Assembly: GCA_003022535.1 (NCBI GenBank)
Contig: PXTT01000064.1
Location: 1 to 55,893, forward strand
Direction: 5' to 3'
DNA from: Bacteroidetes bacterium QS_9_68_14
GTDB taxonomy: Bacteria; Bacteroidota; Rhodothermia; Rhodothermales; Salinibacteraceae
Length of the DNA stretch: 55,893 nt
The notes below the pieces were generated by a model. The model searched no databases and had not been told where the DNA came from. It saw nothing but the letters and a program-made list of their open reading frames with translations. Below, piece by piece: positions 43,187-52,496 of this stretch. The first letter of the stretch is position 1, and every line of letters starts with the position of its first letter. Made by a program: the position numbers and the translations under genes.

Positions 43187-45868
43187 CTACCCCTCCTTCT
43201 CCGCCACAAGCTGCACCGCCTCCTCGAGAGTGACGTTCTCGATGGTCTGGTCGTCGATGAGGGAGGCGTTGGTACCGTCGTGCCGGACGTAGGGCCCGTA
43301 GCGGCCGTCCCACACCGTCACCGGCTCGCCCGTCTCGGGGTGCTCCCCGAGGGTGCGCTCCGGCTCGCGGCGGCCGCTCTTTTTCTTTTCGAGCAGTTCG
43401 AGCGCGCGGTCCAGCTCCACGGTCAGCACGTCGTCGCCCTTGTTTTGCTTGAGCGAGGCGTAGAGCGGCTTCCGGTCCTCGCGCCAGTGGCGCACGTAGG
43501 GCCCGTAGCGGCCGACGTTCGTGTCCACCGGCTGGCCATCGTCGGGGTGCTCGCCGAGGGTGCGCGGCAGATTGATGATCTGCAAGGCGAGGTCGAAGTC
43601 CACGTCCTTCGGCTCCACGCGCGGCGGGAGGGAGACGCGCTTGGGCTTGCCCTGCTGCTCATTGTCGCCGAGCTGGACGTAGGGGCCGTAGGGACCGTTT
43701 TTGAGCAGCACCGGCATGTCGTGCTCGGGATGAATGCCCAGCGGGCGGTCGCCGGCGTTGCTTTCCTCGAGGATGTCGTGCAGGCGTTCTTTCGTGGTCT
43801 CGCTGGGCCACAGGTCATCCGGCAGCGACGCGGTCGCGGTCTCGCCAGTCGCGTCGAGGGGGCCTTCCACGTACGGCCCGTAGCGCCCCACGCGCACGAC
43901 GTACGGCTGCCACTTGTCGAAACGGATCTCCGAGACGGCCTTCGGGTCGATCTCTTCGAGGCCCGTCTCCACGCGCTGGTCGAGGCCGCCCTCGCCGCGA
44001 TAGAAGCCTTCGAGAAAGGGCGTGGCGTCGCGCTCCCCGCGCGCGATGTCGTCGAGGATGCCCTCCATCTCGGCGGTGAAGCCGGTGTTGACGAGGCGCT
44101 CGAACTGCTTCTCCAGCAAGTTGTTGGTGGCAAACGCGGTGAACGTCGGCACGAGCTGCTTGCCGTTTTTCTCGACGTAGCCGCGTTGCTGAATGGTCTC
44201 GATGATCGAGGCGTAGGTCGAGGGCCGGCCGATGCCTTCCTCTTCGAGGATTTCGACGAGCGACGCTTCGGTGTAGCGGGAGGGCGGCTCGGTTTCGTGG
44301 TCGCTGGGCTCGACGGAGCGGCAGTCCGGCGCGTCGCCCTCTTCGAGCGCCGGGAGCGGGTGCTCGCGGTCCTCCAGCTCGGCCTCGGGGTCGTCGCTGC
44401 CCTCGACGTAGGCGCGGAAGAAGCCGGGGAAGAGCACCTCCTTGCCGCCGGCGCGGAAGCGGGCGGTGTGGCCGCCGGGGCCCTCCACGTCGAGGTAGGC
44501 GTTGGTATAGCGCAGGCGCGCGTCGGCCATCTGGGTGGCGATGGTGCGCTTCCAGATCAGGTCGTAGAGGCGGCCCTCCTGCCCGGTGAGACCCAGCTCG
44601 TCCTGAGTCCTCATGCCTGAGCCAGCGGGACGGATGGCCTCGTGCGCCTCCTGCGCGCTCTCGGAAGTCTGGCCGCCGTAGCTGCGGGCGCTCTTCGACA
44701 GAAACTCCTCGCCGTAGCGCCCCTCGACGGCCTGGCGTGCGCCCTCGACAGCCTCCTGCGCGAGGTTCGTCGAGTCGGTGCGCATGTAGGTGATGTGGCC
44801 GTTCTCGTAGAGGCGTTGCGCCACGCTCATCGTGCGCCCGCTCGAAAAGCCGAGCTTGCGGCTGGCTTCCTGCTGGAGGCTCGACGTGATGAACGGCGGA
44901 TACGGCGACTTCGTCCGCGTGCGTTGCTTGACGCCGGCCACGCGCCACGCTTTCTCCGGCAATGCCTCGGCGAGCGCCGTCACCTTTTCTTCGGTGAAGA
45001 GGACGCGTAGGTCGCCCGCGTCCACCTCGCTCTGGGAAGGACGCTCAGGGACAGACAGGCCCTCCGGCGGCGTCGCGTTGGGGCGAGGTTCTCCTTCGCC
45101 GTTCCACCCGAAGACGCCGTCTTCGAGCCAGCCCGTCTCGTCGGCGAAGTCCTTGCCGCTGGCGATGCGCACGCCCTCGCCCTGGGCGCCAAAGTGCGTA
45201 AGCTCCGCGTCGAACGTCTGGCCGTCGTGGCGGAGCGTGGCTTCGAGGTCCCAGTACGTGGCCGGGACGAACACGATGCGCTCCTTCTCGCGGAGCACCA
45301 GAATGCGCACGGCCACGCTCTGCACGCGGCCCGCGCTGAGCTTCGGCGCGATCTTGCGCCACAGGAGCGGCGAGATGCGGTACCCCACCAGCCGGTCGAG
45401 GATGCGGCGCGTCTCCTGCGCGGCCACGAGGCTGCGGTCGATGCCGCGCGTGTCATCGAGGGCGCGCTGGATGGCGTCCTGCGTGATCTCGTGGAAGACC
45501 ATGCGCCGCACCGGCACGTCGGGGTCGAGCGCCTCGGTGAGGTGCCAGCCGATGCTCTCGCCCTCGCGGTCCTCGTCGGTGGCGATGTAGAGCTCGTCGG
45601 CGCTCTCGAGCGCGCTGCGGAGCTCGCCGAGCACTTTGCGTCCCCGCCCTTTGGTGACGTAGACGGGCTCGAAGCCCTCCTCGACGTTCACGCCGAGGTC
45701 CGACCAGTCTTCGTCCTTGTACTGCTCGGGCACTTCTCCCGCAGAGGCAGGCAAGTCGCGCACGTGGCCCATCGAGGCCTGAACTTCGTAGGTGTGGCCG
45801 TCTCCGCTGAGGTAGTCGCGGATCGTGTCGGCTTTGGTGGGAGATTCGACGACGACGAGACGCTTCAT
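43187..45868 (-). CDS. topA: DNA topoisomerase I
   Basis: MKRLVVVESPTKADTIRDYL...TDEDREGESIGWHLTEAL...GRVQSVAVRILVLRE...ITYMRTDSTNLAQEAV...AHEAIRP...GIGRPSTYASIIETIQQRGYV; repeated GRYGPYV C-terminal modules. Confidence 0.97.
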   Translation of the reverse strand: MKRLVVVESPTKADTIRDYLSGDGHTYEVQASMGHVRDLPASAGEVPEQYKDEDWSDLGVNVEEGFEPVYVTKGRGRKVLGELRSALESADELYIATDEDREGESIGWHLTEALDPDVPVRRMVFHEITQDAIQRALDDTRGIDRSLVAAQETRRILDRLVGYRISPLLWRKIAPKLSAGRVQSVAVRILVLREKERIVFVPATYWDLEATLRHDGQTFDAELTHFGAQGEGVRIASGKDFADETGWLEDGVFGWNGEGEPRPNATPPEGLSVPERPSQSEVDAGDLRVLFTEEKVTALAEALPEKAWRVAGVKQRTRTKSPYPPFITSSLQQEASRKLGFSSGRTMSVAQRLYENGHITYMRTDSTNLAQEAVEGARQAVEGRYGEEFLSKSARSYGGQTSESAQEAHEAIRPAGSGMRTQDELGLTGQEGRLYDLIWKRTIATQMADARLRYTNAYLDVEGPGGHTARFRAGGKEVLFPGFFRAYVEGSDDPEAELEDREHPLPALEEGDAPDCRSVEPSDHETEPPSRYTEASLVEILEEEGIGRPSTYASIIETIQQRGYVEKNGKQLVPTFTAFATNNLLEKQFERLVNTGFTAEMEGILDDIARGERDATPFLEGFYRGEGGLDQRVETGLEEIDPKAVSEIRFDKWQPYVVRVGRYGPYVEGPLDATGETATASLPDDLWPSETTKERLHDILEESNAGDRPLGIHPEHDMPVLLKNGPYGPYVQLGDNEQQGKPKRVSLPPRVEPKDVDFDLALQIINLPRTLGEHPDDGQPVDTNVGRYGPYVRHWREDRKPLYASLKQNKGDDVLTVELDRALELLEKKKSGRREPERTLGEHPETGEPVTVWDGRYGPYVRHDGTNASLIDDQTIENVTLEEAVQLVAEKEG

Positions 45869-45900
45869 GGGGGTACTGCTTCGTCAGAAGGGACACGCCT

Positions 45901-45936
45901 GAGAAAAGCTGGGTTTCCACGCCTGCGCCGGTGGGG
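45901..45936 (+). repeat. Dispersed intergenic repeat, copy A
   Basis: gagaaaagctgggtttccacgcctgcgccggtgggg; about 32/36 identical to the reverse complement of 47618-47653. Confidence 0.7.
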
Positions 45937-46367
45937 GCGTTCCAGTAGCCTTTTCGTGGGTCGTCCGCTCGCCTTCGGCGTCCCGAGCAACGCGAGGAAG
46001 TACCCCCTGGGAGTCCGCTGGTTCGTCGTTTGGATGCCTCCAGCAACGCGCCCGCTAAGCGACGACCATCCACGTTCTTTCGACGCAGCAGCACAGGCGC
46101 ACAGCAAACGGTGGTCCGTTCAGTGTACCAGCCGAAGCTACAGGCATCGCGGTTCCGCACGCGGCTGGGGGATTCGGGATGCGCTTGCCGGAGTACGATG
46201 CTGAACGATTTCGCAACGTTTGGCAGAAGGCATTCCCGTCCGCGCAGGTCACATGCTTGTGAAGGATACGCCTGCGAACACAGCCCCTCGGATCTCCACT
46301 CTGGCCTTCGCACTTGAGGCAAGAGCGATCAAATGCCCCTTGCTTCTCTCCTCCTCCCTACGTTCCT

Positions 46368-47012
46368 ATGCTTACTGCCCTACGCCAACCGTTTGCTCTG
46401 TGCTGCGTGGTCGCCTTGCTGGTTACCGGCTCGCTTGCCGCCTGCCAGACGGCCGAGGAAGCGGCCGAGGAAGCGGGCGAAGAGGCGTACGAAGAGGTCG
46501 CCGATCTTTACCAAGACGACTACCTGGCCGTCGAGATCGAGGACACCCAGGCCGACGGCAATATCGGCGGCGTGGCGCGCTTCACCTACGATGACCAAAG
46601 CGGCGAGGCCTACGTGCAGGGGCGTGTAACAGGCCTCGAACCCGGGCTGCACGGCTTTCACGTCCACGAGAACGGCAGCTGCGCCATGCAAGACGGCACG
46701 CCTGCCGGCGCCGCCGGCGGCCACTACAACCCCGACGACTCGCCCCACGGCGCCCCCGACGACGATGACGGCGAGCGCCACGTCGGCGACTTCGGCAACA
46801 TCCGCGCCAACAGTAACGGCGTGGCCGAGTTCGCCTTTTCCTACGTCCGCGACGAACCCGACTTTGGCAGCCTCGAAGACCGGGCTGTGCTCGTCCACGG
46901 TGGGCGCGACGACCTGAGCTCCCAGCCCAGCGGCGCTGCTGGCGCGCGCGTCGGCTGCGGGCAAATGACCGATTCGGAGAACGTGGACGACGACATGCTC
47001 GACGACATGTAG
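46368..47012 (+). CDS. sodC: Superoxide dismutase [Cu-Zn] family lipoprotein
   Basis: Lipobox LVTGSLAAC; GLHGFHVHENGSC, AGGHYNPDDSPHG, HVGDFGNI, AVLVHGGRDD, GARVGCGQM. Confidence 0.94.
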   Translation: MLTALRQPFALCCVVALLVTGSLAACQTAEEAAEEAGEEAYEEVADLYQDDYLAVEIEDTQADGNIGGVARFTYDDQSGEAYVQGRVTGLEPGLHGFHVHENGSCAMQDGTPAGAAGGHYNPDDSPHGAPDDDDGERHVGDFGNIRANSNGVAEFAFSYVRDEPDFGSLEDRAVLVHGGRDDLSSQPSGAAGARVGCGQMTDSENVDDDMLDDM

Positions 47013-47060
47013 TTTGGACGGCAAACCGTAGACGGCAGACCGTCCATTCCCCCGAAAGAA

Positions 47061-47576
47061 GTGCCCGCCGCGATGGATTGCTCTTCCCGCACGCCCGTCG
47101 CCCCCCGGCGCGCTTCCGCCACCGCATTGCTTCTTCTTTGCGCGCTCGAGGCCGCTCTCGCGCTCGCCGCCTGCGACGTCGGTGGGGCCAACGGACCGGC
47201 GCCCCGGCCCATCGACTTTTCGAACTTCTCGAAAGACTCGGTGCTCGTTGAAGGAAGGTGGGCGTGGCAGCGCTCGACGGGCTACTTCACCCCGAGTGGC
47301 GAGCCCTACACGCAGACGCCCGCCTCGACAGACAGCACCGAGACGCTCGTCTTCACCGAGCAGGCGGCTCCGAAGCAGGTCACGCTCGAGATCTACCAGA
47401 ACGGGGATCTCAGAGAGCAAACGACCTACCCGACGTGGCAGCGCCTCTACGAAGCGGAGTACGACCGCTTTCTGTTTGGAGTGCGAGGACTGTTTGGAGT
47501 GCGAGGAGATACACTCGCCATTAGTGCAGTACCCCGGGACGGCCTCGAACGCGTTTACACACGCGCCGAGAGGTGA
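47061..47576 (+). CDS. Hypothetical lipoprotein
   Basis: Hydrophobic N-terminus and lipobox ALALAAC; VEGRWAWQRSTGYFTPSGEPYTQTPASTDSTETLVFTEQ. Confidence 0.7.
   Translation: MPAAMDCSSRTPVAPRRASATALLLLCALEAALALAACDVGGANGPAPRPIDFSNFSKDSVLVEGRWAWQRSTGYFTPSGEPYTQTPASTDSTETLVFTEQAAPKQVTLEIYQNGDLREQTTYPTWQRLYEAEYDRFLFGVRGLFGVRGDTLAISAVPRDGLERVYTRAER
47472..47507. repeat. Perfect 18-nt tandem duplication within a CDS
   Basis: ctgtttggagtgcgagga x2, encoding LFGVRG-LFGVRG in frame. Confidence 0.97.
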
Positions 47577-47617
47577 GCGTGTGAGTTCGCTTCGCGCGCG
47601 AGCGCCCGGTGTAGAAG

Positions 47618-47653
47618 CCTCACCGGCGCAGGCGTGAAAGCCCGGCTTTTCTC
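47618..47653 (-). repeat. Dispersed intergenic repeat, copy B
   Basis: Reverse complement gagaaaagccgggctttcacgcctgcgccggtgagg. Confidence 0.7.
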
Positions 47654-47695
47654 GAACGTGCCCCTTCTGACGGAGCCACGCAACCGCGAGCTTAG

Positions 47696-47735
47696 GGACG
47701 CCTGGCCGTTCGGCGGCGGGGCGTCCTTTTGCTTT
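47696..47735 (+). terminator. Intrinsic terminator-like hairpin after the hypothetical lipoprotein
   Basis: GGACGCC...GGCGTCC followed by TTTTGCTTT. Confidence 0.55.
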
Positions 47736-47754
47736 GCGCTGACCGCCCGCGTCG

Positions 47755-48132
47755 CTACGCCACGCGCTCTCCCTCTGCGCCCGGCTCCTCGGCGATGAGG
47801 CCGAAATCGTCCGGGTCTTCTTCGAAGCCCCTCGCCGGCAGGTCGCGGCGCGGCGCTTTCTCGAAGCGGTGCTCTTCCCGATCGCGTGGCTCGATCCGCT
47901 CGATCTTCTCGCGCAGCGGCTGCGTGGCTTTGCGCACCTCCTCGCGCACGGCGCGGCGGATCATGCCTTCGACCTCGCCTTGCGTGAGCGCGTCGCCGCT
48001 CCTGTCTTCACTGGCGGCCCGCACGCCGAAGATGTCGCGCGCGACTTTCGCGCCGTAGCGGAACAGCGGTGCGATCATGATGCATCCGGCGATGATGGCG
48101 ACGACGGCGACGACGGCTTCGTTCGAGGTCAT
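47755..48132 (-). CDS. Hypothetical small membrane protein
   Basis: MTSNEAVVAVVAIIAGCIMIAPLFRYGAKVARDIFGV, then a charged helical tail; single TM helix. Confidence 0.7.
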   Translation of the reverse strand: MTSNEAVVAVVAIIAGCIMIAPLFRYGAKVARDIFGVRAASEDRSGDALTQGEVEGMIRRAVREEVRKATQPLREKIERIEPRDREEHRFEKAPRRDLPARGFEEDPDDFGLIAEEPGAEGERVA

Positions 48133-48168
48133 GGCGGGTCACTGAGGTTGAGCGGGGGAGCAGATGGT

Positions 48169-49464
48169 TTACGCAAACGCATTTTCGCCGGTCACGTCCT
48201 GCCCGATGACGAGCGTATGCACCTCGTGCGTGCCCTCGTAGGTGATGACCGATTCGAGGTTCATCATGTGGCGCATGACGGGAAACATCCCCAGCACCCC
48301 GTTGCCGCCCAGCACCTGCCGCGCCGAGCGGGCCACCTCGAGGGCCATCTGGCAGTTGTTGCGCTTCGCCAGTGAGACCTGCTGCGGGCGCATCTCTTCG
48401 GAATCTTTGAGCGTGCCGAGGCGCCAGTTCAGAAGCTGCGCCTTCGTGATCTCCTGAACCATCTCCGCCAGGCGCTCCTGCATCAGCTGGAAGCGCGCGA
48501 TGGGCCGGTCGAACTGCTCGCGGTTCGTGGCGTGCTGGAGGGCCGCATCGTAACAGGCCATCGCTGCGCCGGTGACGCCCCAGCAGATGCCATAGCGCGC
48601 CTGCGTGAGGCACGAGAGGGGCCCGCGCAGGCCGTTCGCGCCGGGCAGGCGGTTCCCTGCCGGGACGCGCACGCCGTCGAGCACGATCTCGCTGGTGACG
48701 GCCGCCCGCAGCGACCACTTGTCCTCGATGCGGGGCGTGGCCACGCCGTCGCGATCCAGCTCCACGAGGAAGCCGCCGATCTGGTCGTTGCCGTCGTCGT
48801 CTTCGACCTTCGCCCAGACGACGGCCACGTCGCCGGCGCTGGCATTGGTGGCCCAGCGCTTGTGCCCGTCGAGGACGTACTCGTCGCCGTCCTTGCGGGC
48901 GCGCGTCTTCATGCCGGCGGGGTTGGAGCCGTGGTCCGGCTCGGTGAGGCCAAAGGCGCCGATCTTCTCGGCCGAGGCGAGAGCCGGAAGCCACGCCTCT
49001 TTTTGCGCCTCCGTGCCGAAGCGCCAGATAGGGTACATTACCAGCGAGCCCTGCACGGAGCAAAACGAGCGGATGCCGCTGTCGCCGCGCTCCAGTTCCT
49101 GCATCATGAGGCCGTAGACGAGGTTTGAGTGCCCGCCGCAGCCGTACTCCTCGGGCAGGTGCGGCCCCAGCAGGCCCAGCTCGCCGAAGCGTGGGATCAG
49201 CTCTCGGGGAAAGGTCGCCGCCTGCGCGTGCTCCCCGATGACGGGCGTGACCTCTTCGGTAACGAAGTGCCGCACGCGGTCGCGGACCGCTTTTTCCTCC
49301 TCGGAGAGCAGGTCGTCGATGGCGTAGTAGTCGAGCCCCTCGAAGGCAGCGGGGTCGTAGGTGGTCGCTTCCGGCGGAGCCACGCCGTTGGAGCGCGCAG
49401 GGGCGTCCCTGGCGAGGTCGTCGGTGGTCTGGGCGGCGGTGGCGGCGTCGGAGGGACCGGGCAT
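48169..49464 (-). CDS. Acyl-CoA dehydrogenase family protein (glutaryl-CoA dehydrogenase-like)
   Basis: GLLGPHLPEEYGCGG...FGLTEPDHGSNPAGMKTRARKDGDEYVLDGHKRWATNA...ATNREQFDRPIARFQLMQ...LGGNGVLGMFPVMRHMMNLESVITYEGTHEVHTLVIGQDVTG. Confidence 0.95.
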   Translation of the reverse strand: MPGPSDAATAAQTTDDLARDAPARSNGVAPPEATTYDPAAFEGLDYYAIDDLLSEEEKAVRDRVRHFVTEEVTPVIGEHAQAATFPRELIPRFGELGLLGPHLPEEYGCGGHSNLVYGLMMQELERGDSGIRSFCSVQGSLVMYPIWRFGTEAQKEAWLPALASAEKIGAFGLTEPDHGSNPAGMKTRARKDGDEYVLDGHKRWATNASAGDVAVVWAKVEDDDGNDQIGGFLVELDRDGVATPRIEDKWSLRAAVTSEIVLDGVRVPAGNRLPGANGLRGPLSCLTQARYGICWGVTGAAMACYDAALQHATNREQFDRPIARFQLMQERLAEMVQEITKAQLLNWRLGTLKDSEEMRPQQVSLAKRNNCQMALEVARSARQVLGGNGVLGMFPVMRHMMNLESVITYEGTHEVHTLVIGQDVTGENAFA

Positions 49465-49510
49465 GCTGGGGGCGAGGGCGTGGAAGAAGGAGCGTCGGGG
49501 AGAAGGGGAG

Positions 49511-49797
49511 CTACTGGCTGGGCGCGTGGCGCGCTTCGTAGGCGTCGCGGAGGGCGCGGCGGGGTCCGCGGCGTAGAAGTTGATGTAGCCGCACAGGGTA
49601 CAGACGCTTGCGCGCGCTTTCGAGAAGGATTTCTTCCTGTTGAGAAGCCACGCATCCGGGCGACCGAAGGCGACAGCGCGCACGGGGGCCATTGGCTCGC
49701 CGCCGCGAATCATTTCGCGCGCACCGCAACGCGGGCAGACGTCGCTCTCGTAGCGGCCGCCGGGCCGGAGGCCGGCATGGCGCGGCGGCGGGCGCAA
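49511..49797 (-). pseudogene. Zinc-ribbon protein, apparent 1-nt frameshift near 49560
   Basis: RYESDVCPRCGAREMI...SKARASVCTLCGYINFYAADPA, with ALRDAYEARHAPSQ* continuing in the adjacent frame. Confidence 0.65.
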
Positions 49798-49937
49798 GAA
49801 GAAAAAGGCGCACTGATGTACAGGTGCAAGAACGAGGATTTTGAAAAAGAGTTCGTGGCCGGGTTGCCGTTGCAGACGCGCCGCCCGTTATCTTGGAAGA
49901 CACGCGCCCTTTCCGCTCGTTCATCGCCCGATGCCTC

Positions 49938-50471
49938 ATGCCTGCTCGCCGCCTGGCCGTTTGTTTCGCCTTCCTCGCGCTTCCTTTGCTGCTGCGCCCC
50001 GGCTTCTTGGCGCGCGCGCAGCTGGCCGACGACGTGACGCCGCGCCTAGGGGTAGGCGCGCAGGGGCTCGCCAGCACCGAGGACGGCGTGGCCCCGGGCG
50101 TGCGTCTGCGCGCCAGCGCTCCGCTCAACGCCGACGTGTCGCTGGCCGGCGGCCTGGGGCTCAGCGGCTTCGTGCTCGGCGGCTCCGAGGACGCGACCTA
50201 CCTGCTCGACCCGCAGTTTTCGCTGGTGGTCAACCTGCCGAGGCAGTCCGACGGCGACTACTTGCCGTACCTGCTGGCGGGCATGGGCGGCCACTTTCCC
50301 CTCGCCGACGACGGCCGCTCGGAGAGCGGGCTGGTCCTCCACGTCGGATACGGGCGCGTGCAGGGGCTGGCGGACACCTCGGTCTTTTACGAGGCCAACC
50401 CGGGCCTCCTCGTCGCCGAAAACAACGTGGAGGTGCTCCTGCCCATCCGCATCGGGTTGATCTTTCGGTAG
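49938..50471 (+). CDS. Hypothetical exported beta-rich/outer-membrane protein
   Basis: Signal-peptide-like N-terminus LAVCFAFLALPLLLRPGFLARA; beta-strand pattern PRLGVGAQGLAS...SLVVNLPRQSDGDYLPYLLAGMGGHF...IRIGLIFR*. Confidence 0.72.
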   Translation: MPARRLAVCFAFLALPLLLRPGFLARAQLADDVTPRLGVGAQGLASTEDGVAPGVRLRASAPLNADVSLAGGLGLSGFVLGGSEDATYLLDPQFSLVVNLPRQSDGDYLPYLLAGMGGHFPLADDGRSESGLVLHVGYGRVQGLADTSVFYEANPGLLVAENNVEVLLPIRIGLIFR

Positions 50472-50546
50472 CGGCCAGCTATCAGCGGTCGGCCTTCCGC
50501 GGTCAGCCTTCTGGGGGGACGGACTGGTAGCTGGAAGCCGACGGCG

Positions 50547-51153
50547 CTACTCCACGCGCCGCAGAATGGACTGGAGGCGTTCGTGGTCGTCGTCGAACAG
50601 GCGGCTGAGGGTGCGCCCCGCCTCCACGAGCGGCTCGTCGCCGGCGGCTTCGCCGTGGGCGTCGCGCACCTGGCAGAGCACGGCCACAAGCAGGTCGTCG
50701 GTGGGAACGGCGGGGTCGGGGTCCTGCACGAGGGTGCGCAGAAAGTCGTACGGAGCGCCGAGGGCGCGCACCGTCTCGGGTGCGCAGCACCGCACGAAGT
50801 CGTGAACCGAGGGCAGGCGCGGCGGGAGCGTCTGGCGGAGGGCGCCGCCGTCGTCGCCTGCGGGGCCGTCCCGGTAGGCCAGGACCTGCGCGCGGAAGGT
50901 GGTGCGCAGGAGCGCCATCACCTGCGGGCGCTCTTTTCGCAGCTCCTCTTGCGACTGGCCGAAAGCTTGCGCCTGGCGCCCCGGCGCGCGCGCGCTCATC
51001 TCCATGTGGCTGACGAGGCCGTAGAGCGTGTGGCCGGTGTCGCTCTGCTCGACCTCCACCCAGGAGCCGAACGCCGGCGCGTCCTGCCCGTCGTGCACCT
51101 CGGCCACGAAGGCGCGCGTGGAGGCTTCGATGATCTCGGCAGTGGCGTCGGGC
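50547..51153 (-). CDS. Hypothetical protein with possible N-terminal HAS-barrel domain
   Basis: FVAEVHDGQDAPAFGSWVEVEQSDTGHTLYGLVSHMEMSARAPGR resembles the HAS-barrel of HerA/ATP-synthase-like proteins; adjacent to the NurA-like gene on the same strand. Confidence 0.65.
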
Positions 51154-51214
51154 ATTGAGACTGAAAATTGGAGATTGAAAATCGCAAATCGGTTTCGGTT
51201 CGTTGACCGACTAC

Positions 51215-51270
51215 CAATTTGCAACGGACAATTTGCAATGGGCAGCTTGCAATCGGCAGCTTGCCATCAA
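51215..51270. repeat. Degenerate 14-nt tandem repeat, 4 units
   Basis: caatttgcaacgga / caatttgcaatggg / cagcttgcaatcgg / cagcttgccatcaa. Confidence 0.8.
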
Positions 51271-52335
51271 ACCGCCGGGCTGCGCTTCGAGCGGGCTTTG
51301 CGGGAGCGACGCATCGGCGGGAGGCCTTGCTCCTGCAGGGCACGCTCGATCATCTGGTAGAAGCGTTCCTTCTCGGGGGCGCGGATGACGGCGTGCTCGT
51401 GCGCCTCTGACAGGATCATTGGGTAGCCTTCGCCCTTAGCGCACTCGCTGGTGACGAGCCCGTGCACGCGGTCCAGCAGGTCGGGGCTGTCGGCCACCCA
51501 GCGGGGCACCTCCACGCGGGCGATCTCGCCGTCGTCGGGGTGCGCGCTGCTGTCGGGGCCGGCCGGGACGTGCGCGTAGAAGTAGCAGATGCGGTCTTCC
51601 TCGGCGTAGCGCGTCTGGATGCGCGAGGCGCTGGTGAAGGTCGCTGAGCGCTCGCCGGGCGCCAGCGTCTCGGCGAAGAGCCAGCGGTCCAGCAGCCCCG
51701 CCAACGCGCCCTCCTGATCGGGGGCGCCGCCGGCCTCGTCCATGCGGAGGTGCACGCCCAGCAGGTTGATGAGCTCGGCGTTGCCGGGCATCGAGACGTA
51801 GGAGGCCAGCGGCAGCTCCTCGCGGCGAAAATCTTCCAGCAACGCCGCGTATCGGCCGATCATCTCTTCTTCGAGGTCGCGGTCGTCCATGCCGCGAATC
51901 ATCCAACGGATGAGCGTGCCGTCGGCCAGGGCCACGAGCGGGCGGTCGTCGCGGTGCGCCTCGCGGCTCGTCTCGAGGAGCGCCTTCAGCTCCTGCTCGT
52001 CCCGCTGGGCCGAGACGATCTCGTTCGTCACGCGGCCCAGCTCGGCGTCGAGGCGCTCGGCGAGCTTGGCGTGGTGGCCGAAGTGCGGCGGCGTGGCTTC
52101 CAACACGGGCGTCTCGAGAGTGCCGTACTGGAAGGCCACGCGGCTGGTGTTGATGAGGTAGCAGGTCGGCTCGACGTGGCGGTCGGGGTAGATCTGCGAG
52201 CCGTCGGTGGCGACGGCGGTGAAGGGCGCGGCTCGCTCAGGGGCAGGGTAGGTGGCGCCGGCGTTGCGTCTGCGCCTCGACCTGGTAGGCGCCGAAGGCG
52301 TCGAGGTCGCCAGAAAGGGCGTGCAAGTCGAGCAC
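51267..52335 (-). CDS. NurA domain nuclease (apparent frameshift near 52250)
   Basis: PFTAVATDGSQIYPDRHVEPTCYLINTSRVAFQYG...LVALADGTLIRWMIRG...CYFYAHVP...VEVPRWVADSPDLLDRVHGLVTSECAKGEGYPMILSEAHEHAVI; N-terminal (V)LDLHALSGDLDAFGAYQVEAQ in another frame. Confidence 0.82.
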
Positions 52336-52496
52336 GTGGCGATTGGGCGATTGGGGGGCGGTTCCGGACGGGCGATCGCTCCTCCCTGCGCAGACCTGTG
52401 CAGAACAGGGGGCCAGGCGCAACAGACAACGTAGCACAGCCGTTGCCTCTTCGTCAAAATAACCGAAACGGTTCCGCGCACGAGCAAGAGCGCTCG

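Noticed and set aside
51750-52496. N-terminal extension of the hemW ORF
   Set aside because: Antisense to the NurA-like gene; HemW motifs begin right after ATG 52497.
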